Part shown: piece after piece, positions 1-8,570 of the stretch
How the letters are laid out: every line of letters starts with the position of its first letter
How positions within the stretch are numbered: the stretch's first letter is position 1
Source of the DNA: Diaphorobacter aerolatus
GTDB taxonomy: Bacteria > Pseudomonadota > Gammaproteobacteria > Burkholderiales > Burkholderiaceae_C
Direction of reading: 5' to 3'
DNA: 64,000 nucleotides
NCBI RefSeq assembly: GCF_014489535.1
Contig: NZ_CP060783.1
Coordinates: 682,001 to 746,000 of the forward strand
Position numbers and translations under genes: made by a program
The notes under the pieces: generated by a model
Database searches by the model: none
Told to the model about the DNA's origin: nothing
The model's input: only the letters and a program-made list of their open reading frames with translations

Positions 1-1338
1 GCCGGCCCCGATGCGCGTCAGCGACGCGGCGGGTGCCACCATTTCGGGATCGCGAACCGCCACCTCACCCACGGGCGCACTTGCAAGAATGATGTTCATC
101 GTGGTGCCCCGGCCCGGGCGGGAATGCACCTGAATCGCGCCGCCCATCACGGCGCAAAAGCGTTTGACGATGGCAAGGCCGAGCCCGAAGCCCTGGGCGC
201 TCTGGCGGGCGGTGTTCTGCGTCTGTATGAATTCGTCGAAGATGCGCTCCTGTTCGGACTCCGCGATGCCCGGTCCCGCGTCGCGGATCTGGATTCGCCA
301 GGCATCGCGTCCGTCGAGCCGCGAGCGCCGCGACAGCATGGCGATGCGCGAGCCCTCGGGGCTGAACTTGATGGCATTGGTCAGCACGTTGGCCACCGCG
401 CGCTGCAGCATCAGCGGATCGGCCCGCACGTAGCGCAGTCGATCCCCGCCGATCACCACGAGCGCGATCTGCCGGTTCTGGGCAGCGGCGGCGTGCTGCT
501 GGGCGACGTCGCGCAGCAGCGCCGACACATCGACGCTCTGGAACTGCGGCTGCATGGCGTTGGCATCGAGCTTGGTGAGGTCGAGCACTTCGCCCAGCAG
601 CTTGTCCAGCGAATGCCAGGCCTGACGTATGCCTTCAAGCGCCTGCCGTTGCTGCGGCTGCTGCACTTGCAGCCCGCGCAGGAACTCGGCATACAGACCA
701 ATGGCATGCACCGGCTGACGCAGATCGTGGCTGGCCGCGGCAAAGAAACGCGCCTTGGCCAGGTTGACCGAAGCCACGGCCTCCACCGCGCGCTCGGCGC
801 GCTCGCGCAGGCGCCGCTGCTCTTCGAGCATCTGCTTGGCCTGATGCGCCACGGCAGCCAGTCCGGCGGAAATCATGATTCCGCCCAGCCCCAGCAGAAT
901 ATGAATGCGATCACCTTCGGCCAGATAGCGCAGGCTCGTGGGCACCAGTACCACCGCCGCCACGAGTCGGGGCGCGCCGCCCACGCTTTGCAGCGCCATC
1001 AACGCCGCCACGCACAGCAGCGAGACGTTGAGCACCCCCTGGTAACCGAGGTTGCCGGGCACATAGAGAAAGAAGGCTGCGGTGCCGAAGCAGACGGCAT
1101 TGAACCAGAATGGCCAGACCGGCGCGGCGACGCCCGGCCCCTTGGGAAACAGCGTGTCGGTCAGCAGATCGGCGCAGGAGCCGCTCACGGCAACGATCGC
1201 CCACCAGGTGATGACCATCCAGTTGGGCAAGGCTCCCCAGAACATGCCCGCGATCAACACCTCGCCGCCGCGAAACACGGCAAACGTCAGCCACGCCAGA
1301 TAGGGTTCAAGACGCCCTGCATCCTTCATTGCTTGCAT
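1..1338 (-). CDS. Membrane sensor histidine kinase, 3' end beyond window edge
   Basis: The reading frame is open from an ATG at 1338 to the first base, giving 446 visible residues, so the stop codon lies outside the window. The first 165 residues hold several hydrophobic stretches (about 16-35, 40-57, 85-95, 103-120, 145-165), implying an integral membrane sensor. A coiled linker follows, then a dimerisation/phosphoacceptor box AAASHDLRQPVHA with His204. Further on are an N-box (NVLTNAIKF), a G1 box (DAGPGIAES) and a G2 box (GFGLGLAIVKR). The kinase core is therefore complete, and the missing part may be a receiver domain, as is common for HDLRQP kinases. It shares its H-box with two other kinases in the window, at 9127 and 37316. 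The input signal is unknown. A start one codon group upstream is excluded because the other ATG at this site is in a closed frame. Confidence 0.9.
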   Translation of the reverse strand, partial: MQAMKDAGRLEPYLAWLTFAVFRGGEVLIAGMFWGALPNWMVITWWAIVAVSGSCADLLTDTLFPKGPGVAAPVWPFWFNAVCFGTAAFFLYVPGNLGYQGVLNVSLLCVAALMALQSVGGAPRLVAAVVLVPTSLRYLAEGDRIHILLGLGGIMISAGLAAVAHQAKQMLEEQRRLRERAERAVEAVASVNLAKARFFAAASHDLRQPVHAIGLYAEFLRGLQVQQPQQRQALEGIRQAWHSLDKLLGEVLDLTKLDANAMQPQFQSVDVSALLRDVAQQHAAAAQNRQIALVVIGGDRLRYVRADPLMLQRAVANVLTNAIKFSPEGSRIAMLSRRSRLDGRDAWRIQIRDAGPGIAESEQERIFDEFIQTQNTARQSAQGFGLGLAIVKRFCAVMGGAIQVHSRPGRGTTMNIILASAPVGEVAVRDPEMVAPAASLTRIGAG

Positions 1339-1381
1339 CCGTGCTCATCCATTAGCTGGAACGATGATTACACACAATTGA

Positions 1382-2302
1382 TTGCAATCATGCATGAAAC
1401 GTATGCGGTCGATTGAAATGCTGTGCCGACGCGATACGCGGGCTTCGGCGATACTTGCGTCCACATTCACTTGCATCTTGCTCTCCGCGTCCGTGTCCCC
1501 GAAATCCGTCGTACCGCCTGCACCGGCTCTCAAACGGTCCCTGCCTGCTCCGTTCGATCAGATTGCACTGGACGCCGGACATCGCGAGCTGCTGTGGCGA
1601 CAACTCTTTCAACAGATCAGCGAGTTGCTCAAAAGTGGCGCGGTGTCCGAAGGAATGAGTCTGCCGGCCGAGCGCGACATGGCGCAGATGCTTGGCGTGA
1701 GCCGCATGACCGTCAAGCGCTGCTATGACGAGCTAAGACGTCACGGCGCTGTCGGTGGCCGTGGGCGCGCGGGCAGCGTCGTTCAGCCCAGCACCGCGCC
1801 GCCGCGTGTTCAGCCCACGCTTGGCAGGCTCAAGGGCTTCACCGAGGAAATGCGTGAACTCGGCATGCAGGCGTCCACCGAACTGCTGGTGTTCAAGACC
1901 GCCCGCAGCGAACGCGTTGCCAGCATCTTTTCCCGCCCGGTCAATGCGCCGTTCCTGCATGTGGTGCGTATCCGCAAGGGCGACGGCACGCCGATGACGC
2001 GCGAACAGGCATGGTATGACCTGACCGCCGCGCCCCAACTGAGCGAATGGGATGGAAGCGGCTCCGCCTATGCGTGGCTGGCCGAACACTGCAGGCTGCC
2101 GCTGAGCCACGCCGAGCAGACCGTGGAGGCCGTTCTCAGTTCTGCGGACGAGATGCGCGCCTTTGGCTACGAATCGCCCCAGCCCTGCCTGCTGTTCAAG
2201 CGCTGGACTTACGCGGGCGTCGCGCCGACCATGCTCGTGGAATATGTCGAAGGCACGTTCCGGGGCGATGCCTATGTCTACAAGACCCTGCTGACCACCT
2301 GA
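1382..2302 (+). CDS. GntR-family transcriptional regulator with UTRA ligand domain
   Basis: The product reads as a GntR/HutC-type repressor: a winged helix-turn-helix (LPAERDMAQMLGVSRMTVKR, then ELRRHGAV) followed by a UTRA ligand-binding domain over the last 160 residues, with typical elements such as RIRKGDGTPMTREQAWYDL and MLVEYVEGTFRGDAY. Regulators of this type bind operators as dimers and release them on binding a small metabolite, often a phosphosugar or amino-acid derivative. The start is uncertain. The frame opens at 1382, but the first 37 residues are not typical of the family and a GTG at 1493 would begin just before the conserved part; no clear ribosome site decides it. It converges on the PfkB sugar kinase only 9 bp away, which makes carbohydrate control plausible, but that is inference. 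Confidence 0.85.
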   Translation: MQSCMKRMRSIEMLCRRDTRASAILASTFTCILLSASVSPKSVVPPAPALKRSLPAPFDQIALDAGHRELLWRQLFQQISELLKSGAVSEGMSLPAERDMAQMLGVSRMTVKRCYDELRRHGAVGGRGRAGSVVQPSTAPPRVQPTLGRLKGFTEEMRELGMQASTELLVFKTARSERVASIFSRPVNAPFLHVVRIRKGDGTPMTREQAWYDLTAAPQLSEWDGSGSAYAWLAEHCRLPLSHAEQTVEAVLSSADEMRAFGYESPQPCLLFKRWTYAGVAPTMLVEYVEGTFRGDAYVYKTLLTT

Positions 2303-2311
2303 CACTGCGTC

Positions 2312-3327
2312 TCACGCGGACGGAACGCCGCGCACCGCAGGCAGGTCGTTTGCAGCCGCCCACGCCGCGAGCGCACGGCCGTCGGCCAGACGCGCCAGCA
2401 CGCCCGCGCCGCCGACCATGTGCGCCGCGCAGCGATGCGCGTTCCGCATGGCGCGCGGGACGCTCAGCCCTTGCGCGATGGCGGCCACATAGGCTGCCGA
2501 AAAAGCGTCTCCCGCGCCCACCGAGTCCACCGCCTTGCAGCTCGACTGCTCACAGACCAGCGCGGTCCAGTCGTCACGGATCGACGCTCTCGAAAACCCA
2601 AGCCCGCCCGCTCGCCCAGCGTCACCTGCAATTGCAGCAGACCGGGCCAGTGCGATGTGAGCCGCTTGAGCACCGAGGGCCAGCGGTCGCTGCCAAGCTG
2701 CGCCAGCAGTTCCCCCGGGTCTTCCTGCAGATCACACAACAGGGCCTCGGCCTCGAGACCATTGACGATCAGCACCTGCGTCGTGGCGCGCAGCTCCGCG
2801 CCCGGCTCGCGCCACGGCGAGGGGTTGAGCACGGTGGTCACTCCCGCGTGCGATGCGATGCGAAACGCCTCGCGTATCGCGTCTGGCGCGGCCTCGAACT
2901 GCGCGTACACCACGTGCGCACGATCCATGCGTGGCGCTGCCGCCAGCACATGCGCGGCATTGACCAGCGCATTCGCGCCGGGGAAGACCACAATCTGGTT
3001 CTCGCCGGTCGGGCCGACGTGGCCGCTGCCAATGCCCGAATGCGCGGGCAGGCGAATCACGTCGGTGGCCGCCATGCCCTCTCGTTCCAGCAATGCGAGC
3101 AACTCGTCGCCTGCGGGGTCGTCGCCACAGCCCACCAGCAGCGACACCTCGCACTCGAGACGCGCGAGCCCGACCGCGACGTTGAGTCCCTTGCCTCCGG
3201 CATCGACGCGAAAGTCCGTGGCGAGAATGGACTCACCCGCCTCCGGCAGGCGCGCCACGTACCAGCAACAGGCCTGCACGTAGCTGCCAACCACAAAGAC
3301 CCTCTGCAAGTCCTTGCCGTTCGCCAT
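2312..3327 (-). CDS. PfkB/ribokinase-family carbohydrate kinase, frame broken once
   Basis: This is a ribokinase-like kinase that phosphorylates a sugar or nucleoside with ATP. The N-terminal PfkB signature region (VDAGGKGLNVAVGLARLE) binds substrate. The C-terminal signature DSVGAGDAFSAAYVAA contains the catalytic Asp of the GAGD anion hole. These two halves lie in different frames. The frame carrying QVTLGERAGLGF has to shift by one base near 2593-2599 to reach SRASIRDDW and then DSVGAGD, and adding a single base restores an approximately 338-residue protein, normal for the family. The ATG at 3327 lies one base after the stop of the response regulator gene, so the two are probably translated from one message. 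The specific sugar cannot be told. I favour a sequencing indel over a true pseudogene because the same defect recurs across the window. Confidence 0.85.
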
Positions 3328-3328
3328 T

Positions 3329-4015
3329 TCAGGCTTCGGTAAGCGTGCGCGCCGCAACCACGGCCTCGGTGCGGTTGCGCACATTGAGGGCGCGGAAAAT
3401 CGCCGCCAGATGAATCTTGACCGTGCCTTCGCTGATGCCGAGGCTGCGTCCAATCAGCTTGTTGGGCTTGCCCTGCGAGAGAAGCTGCAAGACCTCCACC
3501 TGCCGCGCGGTCAGCACCTGCCTCAGGGTCTCCATCGTGGGCGGCTGACTGCGATCCGGGCCGGGCGCGGCAACGCGGAACAGCTCGCGATCGGCCGGCA
3601 CGTCCACCGAAGCATCGGCCGCGAGCACCGGCAGCATCATCGGCGGAACATACACGCCGCCCGCAAGCACCAGTCGCACGGCCGAGAGCATCACGCTGGG
3701 TGAGTAGGCCTTGGGAATGAAACCGAGCACGCCGCGCTGCAGCACGGAACGCATGATTCCCGGGTCTTCGGAGCCGGAAAACACGATGATGGGCAGCGTC
3801 GGACTGCGCTCGCGCAGCGCATCTATGTGCGAATAGTCGCTTGCGCCGGGAATGCTCAGATCGATCATCGCCACATCCACGCCATCGAGACTCGCTTCCT
3901 CGAGTTCTTCGGCATTCATGGCGATCACAAACTCCACGCGCTCCTCCAACTCGGCCAGCTTGGTCTGGACCGCTTCAAGAATGAGCCAGTGATCGTCTGC
4001 AACGAGAATTTTCAT
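3329..4015 (-). CDS. NarL/LuxR-type response regulator
   Basis: This 228-residue protein has an N-terminal receiver domain (KILVADDHW, phosphoacceptor Asp52 in AMIDLSIPGA, switch Thr/Ser in IIVFSGSED, conserved Lys in FIPKAYS). It ends in a LuxR-type helix-turn-helix (LTARQVEVLQLLSQGKPNK, then SLGISEGTVKIHLAAIFRAL). It would bind DNA as a phosphorylated dimer. It lies 160 bp downstream of tssJ on the same strand, and the PfkB kinase starts one base after its stop. No cognate kinase is directly adjacent; the soluble kinase at 9127 and the membrane kinase at 1 are the nearest candidates. A 6-bp inverted repeat just upstream of its start could be an operator. Confidence 0.93.
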   Translation of the reverse strand: MKILVADDHWLILEAVQTKLAELEERVEFVIAMNAEELEEASLDGVDVAMIDLSIPGASDYSHIDALRERSPTLPIIVFSGSEDPGIMRSVLQRGVLGFIPKAYSPSVMLSAVRLVLAGGVYVPPMMLPVLAADASVDVPADRELFRVAAPGPDRSQPPTMETLRQVLTARQVEVLQLLSQGKPNKLIGRSLGISEGTVKIHLAAIFRALNVRNRTEAVVAARTLTEA

Positions 4016-4023
4016 GGTCGGCG

Positions 4024-4038
4024 GGAGCCATTGGCTCC
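4024..4038. promoter_or_regulatory. Short perfect inverted repeat upstream of response regulator gene
   Basis: The sequence GGAGCC-ATT-GGCTCC is a perfect 6-bp inverted repeat with a 3-base centre, ending 8 bp before the ATG of the response regulator at 4015. It could be an operator for autoregulation or a small hairpin sequestering the leader. The position is suggestive but there is no direct evidence of function. Confidence 0.3.
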
Positions 4039-4175
4039 TGGCAACTGTTTTATGGTGAAACGGATGGGCTTACCTTATCGCCCTTCGCGCGTGCAGGCAA
4101 GGTTTGTCAGCACCACTGATGGCCTAGCACCGAAGGTATAGAGCGGCCCGCCCTAGCGCGGCCCAAGGCGACGGC

Positions 4176-4685
4176 TCATCCCGCGCGGCTGACGCTCAAT
4201 TGCCGAGCCGCACAGCGCACCTGCAGCACCTGGGCCTGATTTGCGGTGATCTGGCTCAGCTCGCGCCAGCGCGAGCGGTCCAGGTCGCGGTAGGCGGCCA
4301 TGAATGCCAGCACGCGCGCGTCGTCGGGCAGGGTGAGATTGAGCACGCGGCCTTGGCCCGGATTGAGCAGCACTTCCTCGCGCCGCAGCAGCTCCGCGCC
4401 GAGGGTGGCCTGATCCTTCTCGAACAGCGTGAAGAAATCCGCTGCCTCGAACAGGCTGGAGGTCTTGAGCGCATAGACCCTGACGCTCAGCGGTGACGCC
4501 CGGCCGCGCGCATCGGGATTCACGTCCGCATCCGCATTCAGGCGCACTTCGACCGTGGTCGGCTTCGGTGGTTTAGGTGGCGAACTGCAACCGCCAAGAC
4601 CCGCCATGGCGGCCGCTCCAACCCCGGCGCTGACCAGGAAAAAACGACGGCCATAGGTTGAATGGAGGGTGTCGAAATTGTTCAA
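4176..4685 (-). CDS. tssJ: T6SS outer-membrane lipoprotein TssJ with Tat-like signal
   Basis: TssJ (VasD/Lip family) anchors the T6SS membrane complex in the outer membrane and contacts periplasmic TssM. The 169-residue product has a lipobox LGGC with Cys33. The mature part carries family features: VEVRLNADADVNPD, SPLSVRVYALK, and FMAAYRDLDRSRWR near the end. The signal sequence contains an RRFFLVSAG segment, which resembles a twin-arginine export motif and is unusual for a TssJ. The start is TTG at 4685, supported by the strong ribosome site AAGGAG 6 bases upstream; no ATG fits. It is separated from the other membrane-complex genes (tssL, tssM at 30-35 kb) and is divergent from tssA, with 71 bp between the start codons. 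Confidence 0.93.
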   Translation of the reverse strand: MNNFDTLHSTYGRRFFLVSAGVGAAAMAGLGGCSSPPKPPKPTTVEVRLNADADVNPDARGRASPLSVRVYALKTSSLFEAADFFTLFEKDQATLGAELLRREEVLLNPGQGRVLNLTLPDDARVLAFMAAYRDLDRSRWRELSQITANQAQVLQVRCAARQLSVSRAG

Positions 4686-4756
4686 GCTATCTCCTTTGTT
4701 GCATTGACCGGATCCCGTGGATCTTTGAACATTTGCAGCACCGAGGCACCCAACAC
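4686..4756. promoter_or_regulatory. Divergent intergenic region between tssJ and tssA
   Basis: These 71 bp separate the start codons of tssJ (minus) and tssA (plus), so both leftward and rightward promoters must lie here or inside the flanking genes. Apart from the tssJ ribosome site I see no convincing promoter hexamers and no GG-N10-GC sigma-54 element. Confidence 0.4.
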
Positions 4757-5805
4757 ATGCTCACTCAAGACGTCATCGATGCACTGCTGACTCCCGTCTC
4801 CGAAGGATCTCCCTGCGGCGACGACCTGGAGTATGACGCGGCATTCATCAGTTTGGAATCGGCCGCAAAGCGTAAGCCGGAGCAGCAGTTCGGCGACACC
4901 CTGATCCCCGCCGTCGAGCCGGAATGGCCGCAGGTGCAGGAGCAGGCCATCGCCCTGCTCTCGCGCACCAAGGACCTCAGGCCGTGCGTGCTGCTGCTGC
5001 GCGCGTCCACCCGGTTGCAGGGTGTGGCCGGGTTTGTGCTGGGCCTGCAACTGCTCACGGGTCTGCTGGAGCGGTACTGGAGCAGCATCCACCCCGCGCT
5101 CGATGCCGATGACGACAACGAACCGACGATGCGCCTGAACGCACTCGCCCCGCTCGGCGACGATGCCCTGGTCGTGCGCGATCTGCACCATGCGGTTCTC
5201 GGCGACGCACGCGGCGTGGGCCTGATCCGTGTGCGCGATGTGGCGATTGCCCGCAATGTGCTGAGCTCCAACGACGCGACCTATTCCGCATCCCAGGTGG
5301 AAGGCGCCCTGCGGGCATTCTTTCCGACGACGGCAATGCGGCGCAGGCGATGCGGGCCACCTCAAGCGAGCTGTCGCGTCTCAGGCGAAGCATTGGCGAA
5401 CACACGGGGCGCGCCGAGGCCGTCGACTTCTCGCGTCTCGAGACCATTGGCAAGCTGCTGAGCGACATCGCCGCTGAAGCGCCCGCCCAGCCGGGCGACG
5501 CGTCATCCTCCGCCATCGATGGCTCGGGCGCAGCGCTGGCAGCCAGCACCAACGCGTCGGCGGGTCACGCGCCCACGGTCAGCGGTCCGATCCAGACGCG
5601 GCAGCAGGCGATGCAACTGCTCGATCAGGTGATCCAGTTTCTCGAACGTACCGAGCCCGGAAACCCCGCACCGCTGCTGATTGACCGGGCCAAGCGGCTC
5701 ATCGGTGTGAGCTTCCTCGAAATCATCAACAACCTCGCGCCCGATGCCATGTCCACCATCGCGAACGTCACCGGTGCGCGAGTCGACACCGAGTCTTCGC
5801 AATGA
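4757..5805 (+). CDS. tssA: T6SS cap/baseplate protein TssA, frame broken once
   Basis: TssA (ImpA) coordinates baseplate assembly and caps the growing sheath. The N-terminal ImpA_N domain is clear: SPCGDDLEYDAAFISLESAA near residues 16-35, then EPEWPQVQEQAIALLSRTKDLR and a helix-rich core. The C-terminal part (QAMQLLDQVIQFLERTEPGN, then RAKRLIGVSFLEIINNLAPD) is the usual end of short TssA proteins. The two halves are in different frames. The break is at GGG in 5313-5316, and one added base joins EGALR to the downstream ILSDDGNAAQAM, giving about 349 residues, normal for a short-type TssA. The ATG at 4757 begins the family-typical N-terminus. It heads the plus-strand tssA-tssB-tssC-hcp unit. 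Confidence 0.92.
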
Positions 5806-5880
5806 CCCGGACCGCCATCGGCGAACCCACTCACATGACCCACTCAAACGCTCATCCACAACCTGTTCCGGGAGTCATTC

Positions 5881-6408
5881 ATGTCCAAGAGTAGCCAGAA
5901 GTTCATCGCCCGCAATCGCGCGCCGCGTGTACAGATCGAGTACGACGTGGAGTTGTACGGTGCGGAAAAAAAGGTCCAGCTCCCGTTCGTGATGGGCGTG
6001 ATGTCCGACCTGTCCGGCAAACCCGAGAAGCCGCTGGAGCCGGTAGCGGATCGCAAGTTCATGGAATTCGACATCGACAACTTCGACTCGCGCATGAAGG
6101 CCATGCGGCCACGCGCCGCGTTCGAAGTGGAGAACACGCTCACGGGTGAGGGCAATCTCAAGGTCGACCTGACCTTCGAGAGCATGGAGGATTTCTCTCC
6201 CGCCGCCGTCGCCCGCAAGGTGGATGCGCTTCGCAAGCTGCTGGAGGCGCGCAACCAGCTCGCCAATCTGGTCACCTACATGGACGGCAAGAACGGCGCC
6301 GAAGAACTGCTCGCGAGAGTGCTCGAAGACCCGGCCCTGCTCCAGACCCTGGCCAGCACCAAGGCACAGGGCACGGACGCCGCAAAACCTGCCGAAGGAG
6401 AAGCATGA
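5881..6408 (+). CDS. tssB: T6SS contractile sheath small subunit TssB
   Basis: TssB (VipA) forms the contractile sheath with TssC and is remodelled by ClpV. The 175-residue product matches the family over its full length: SSQKFIARNRAPRVQIEYDV at the start, then KKVQLPFVMGVMSDLSGKP, RKFMEFDIDNFDSRM, and a C-terminal helix EARNQLANLVTYMDGKNGAE. The reading frame is intact. It starts 75 bp after tssA, and its TGA overlaps the ATG of tssC, so translation of the two sheath subunits is coupled. Confidence 0.97.
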   Translation: MSKSSQKFIARNRAPRVQIEYDVELYGAEKKVQLPFVMGVMSDLSGKPEKPLEPVADRKFMEFDIDNFDSRMKAMRPRAAFEVENTLTGEGNLKVDLTFESMEDFSPAAVARKVDALRKLLEARNQLANLVTYMDGKNGAEELLARVLEDPALLQTLASTKAQGTDAAKPAEGEA

Positions 6409-7909
6409 TGGACAACACCAGCCAGACACCGCAAGGCGCGTCGCTCAAGGACGTCGAGTACGCAGGCAGCGACTTTGCATCGCTGCTGCAAAAGGAATTC
6501 AAGCCTCGCAGCGATGAAGCCAGAAGCGCCGTGGAACAGGCCGTGCAGACGCTGGCTCAGCAGGCGCTCGGTCAGTCGCAACTCATCGGCAAGGACGTCA
6601 CGCAGTCGATCCAGTCGATGGTGGCCGCGATCGATGCCAAGCTCACCGAGCAGATCAACAAGGTATTGCACCAGCCTGAATTCCAGAAGCTCGAGAGCGC
6701 CTGGCGCGGTCTGCACTACATGGTGAGCAACACCGAAACCGACGAACACCTGAAGATCCAGGTGATGGACATGTCCAAGCAGGAGCTGGCCAAGAATCTC
6801 AAGAAGTTCAAGGGAGCGGCCTGGGACCAGAGTCCGATCTTCAAGAAGGTCTACGAACAGGAATACGGCCAGTTCGGCGGCGAGCCCTTCGGGCCATCGT
6901 GGGCGACTACCACTTTGACCACACGCCCCCGGACGTCGAACTGCTTGGCGAAATGTCCAAGATTGCCGCGTCGGCCCATGCTCCATTCATTACCGGCGCG
7001 GACCCGAGCCTGATGCAAATGGAGACCTGGCAGGAACTTGCCAATCCACGCGATCTGACCAAGATCTTCCAGACGCCCGAGTACGCCGCGTGGCGCAGTC
7101 TGCGCGAGTCGGATGATTCCAAGTACCTGGGCCTGTGCATGCCGCGCTTTCTTGCCCGCACGCCCTACGGAGCGAAGACCAATCCGGTGGAGGATTTCGA
7201 CTTCGAGGAGGATGTGCAAGGCACGCATCACACCAACTACGCATGGGCCAACGCCGCCTACGCCATGGCGACCAACATCAACCGTTCGTACAAACTGTAT
7301 GGTTGGGGATCACGCATTCGCGGCATCGAATCGGGTGGCGCGGTTGAAAACCTGCCGCTGCACAGCTTCCCGAGCGACGATGGCGGGGTGGACCAGAAAT
7401 GCCCCACCGAGATCGCCATCAGCGACCGGCGCGAGGCCGAGCTTTCCAAGGCCGGACTGCTCTCGCTCATCCATCGCAAGAACTCGGACTTCGCTGCCTT
7501 CATCGGCGCGCAGTCGCTGCACCGGCCTGCGGAGTACGACGATCCGGACGCCACGGCCAACGCCAATCTGGCGGCGCGCCTGCCCTATCTGTTTGCCTGC
7601 AATCGCTTTGCTCACTATCTCAAGTGCATCGTGCGCGACAAGATCGGCAGCTTCAAGGAACGCGACGAGATGCAGCGCTGGCTCAACAAATGGATCATGA
7701 ACTACGTGGACGGCGATCCGGCCAATTCCTCGGAAATCACCAAGGCACAAAAACCGCTCGCGGCCGCCGAGGTGGTGGTCGAGGAAGTGGAAGGCAACCC
7801 CGGCTACTACACCAGCAAGTTCTTCCTCAGGCCGCACTACCAGCTCGAGGGATTGACCGTGTCGCTCAGGCTGGTCTCCAAGCTGCCTTCGGCAAAGGGC
7901 GCTGCATGA
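6405..7909 (+). CDS. tssC: T6SS contractile sheath large subunit TssC, frame broken once
   Basis: TssC (VipB) is the large sheath subunit. The N-terminal third contains typical signatures (WRGLHYMVSNTETDEHLKI, and YGQFGGEPFG). The rest continues in another frame from VGDYHFDHTPPDVELLGEM to the C-terminal YTSKFFLRPHYQLEGLTVSL. One base is missing in GGGCC at 6891-6894; restoring it gives the family sequence GEPFGxIVGDY and a protein of about 501 residues, the normal size. The start is the ATG at 6405 overlapping the tssB stop, preceded by GAAGGAG; a second ATG follows directly at 6408. Sheath function requires this join, so an intact T6SS implies the break is an artefact. Confidence 0.95.
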
Positions 7910-7958
7910 GCGCATTTTTTACCTAGCCTCTTCACAACATCGCGTTTTCGGTCGGTTT

Positions 7959-8010
7959 GTCAGCGTCTTTTTTGCTGACGGGATTTCTTTTGTCTTTTTT
8001 TCTCTTCATC
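7959..8010 (+). promoter_or_regulatory. Hairpin and T-rich leader upstream of hcp
   Basis: The 144-bp gap between tssC and hcp has the inverted repeat GTCAGC...GCTGAC (7959-7979, 9-base loop rich in T) followed by a T-rich stretch to about 8010. This resembles a weak factor-independent terminator or attenuator. Such a site between sheath genes and hcp would allow hcp to be expressed from its own promoter at higher level, as is often needed for the tube protein. The stem is short, so confidence is low. Confidence 0.35.
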
Positions 8011-8053
8011 CATCCCCGCGTTTGGTTCGCGGGTCTCAACCCAGGAGTTCAAC

Positions 8054-8533
8054 ATGTCCAGCGACTTTCATATCAAGCTTGATGGCGTCAGCGGTGAATC
8101 CACCCACAAGAATCACAAGGACGAGATCGAAATCCTGTCCTGGTCATGGGGCGTGGTAAACGCGTCGGGCTCGGGTTCCGGAGGTGGCTCGGGCAAGGGC
8201 AAGGCAACGCCCCAGGAACTGACCTTCATGCACAAATACGACAAGGCATCGCCCGTACTCGCCCAGAAATGCGCGGACGGCAAGCATTTCAAGGATCTCG
8301 TGCTGACCTGCAGAAAGTCCGGCGACGGTCAGCAGGAGTTCCTGAAGGTCTCCCTCAAGGAGGTTTTCATCTCCACCGTGCAGATCAACGGCTCTCAGGG
8401 CGGTGACCTGCTGGAGGCCGTCAGCGTCAGCTTCAAGGACATCGAGACGGCCTACAAGCCGCAGGACGACAAGGGTGCCGGCAAGGGCGAGGTGAAATTC
8501 GGCTGGAACATAGCCGCGACGGAAGTGCGTTGA
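8054..8533 (+). CDS. hcp: T6SS tube protein Hcp
   Basis: Hcp hexamers stack to form the inner tube that is expelled by sheath contraction and can carry small effectors. The 159-residue product is a typical Hcp1-family protein: MSSDFHIKLDGVSGES at the start, EIEILSWSWGVVN, then a glycine/serine-rich loop, then FMHKYDKASPVLAQKCADGK, and a final strand GEVKFGWNIAATEVR. The flexible Gly/Ser loop at residues 35-52 is usual for this family. The ATG has a good ribosome site (AGGAG, 6 bases upstream). A second, divergent Hcp-like gene is present at 25851, so the locus encodes two tube-type proteins. Confidence 0.97.
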   Translation: MSSDFHIKLDGVSGESTHKNHKDEIEILSWSWGVVNASGSGSGGGSGKGKATPQELTFMHKYDKASPVLAQKCADGKHFKDLVLTCRKSGDGQQEFLKVSLKEVFISTVQINGSQGGDLLEAVSVSFKDIETAYKPQDDKGAGKGEVKFGWNIAATEVR

Positions 8534-8570
8534 CCCCTGCGACCCACCAAACGCAACTGGAGGCAAGGCC

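Noticed and set aside
35..52. Glycine/serine loop in Hcp (residues of the 8054 gene) as an unusual insertion.
   Set aside because: Hcp1-family proteins commonly carry this Gly/Ser loop, so it is not notable.
124..1416. A 430-codon open frame on the plus strand at the left edge.
   Set aside because: It is His/Arg/Gln-rich and antisense to a histidine kinase with all catalytic motifs; it is a shadow of that gene.
5313..6894. Programmed ribosomal frameshifting in tssA and tssC.
   Set aside because: There is no slippery heptamer or stimulatory structure, and the same one-base loss recurs in unrelated genes, so an artefact explains it better.
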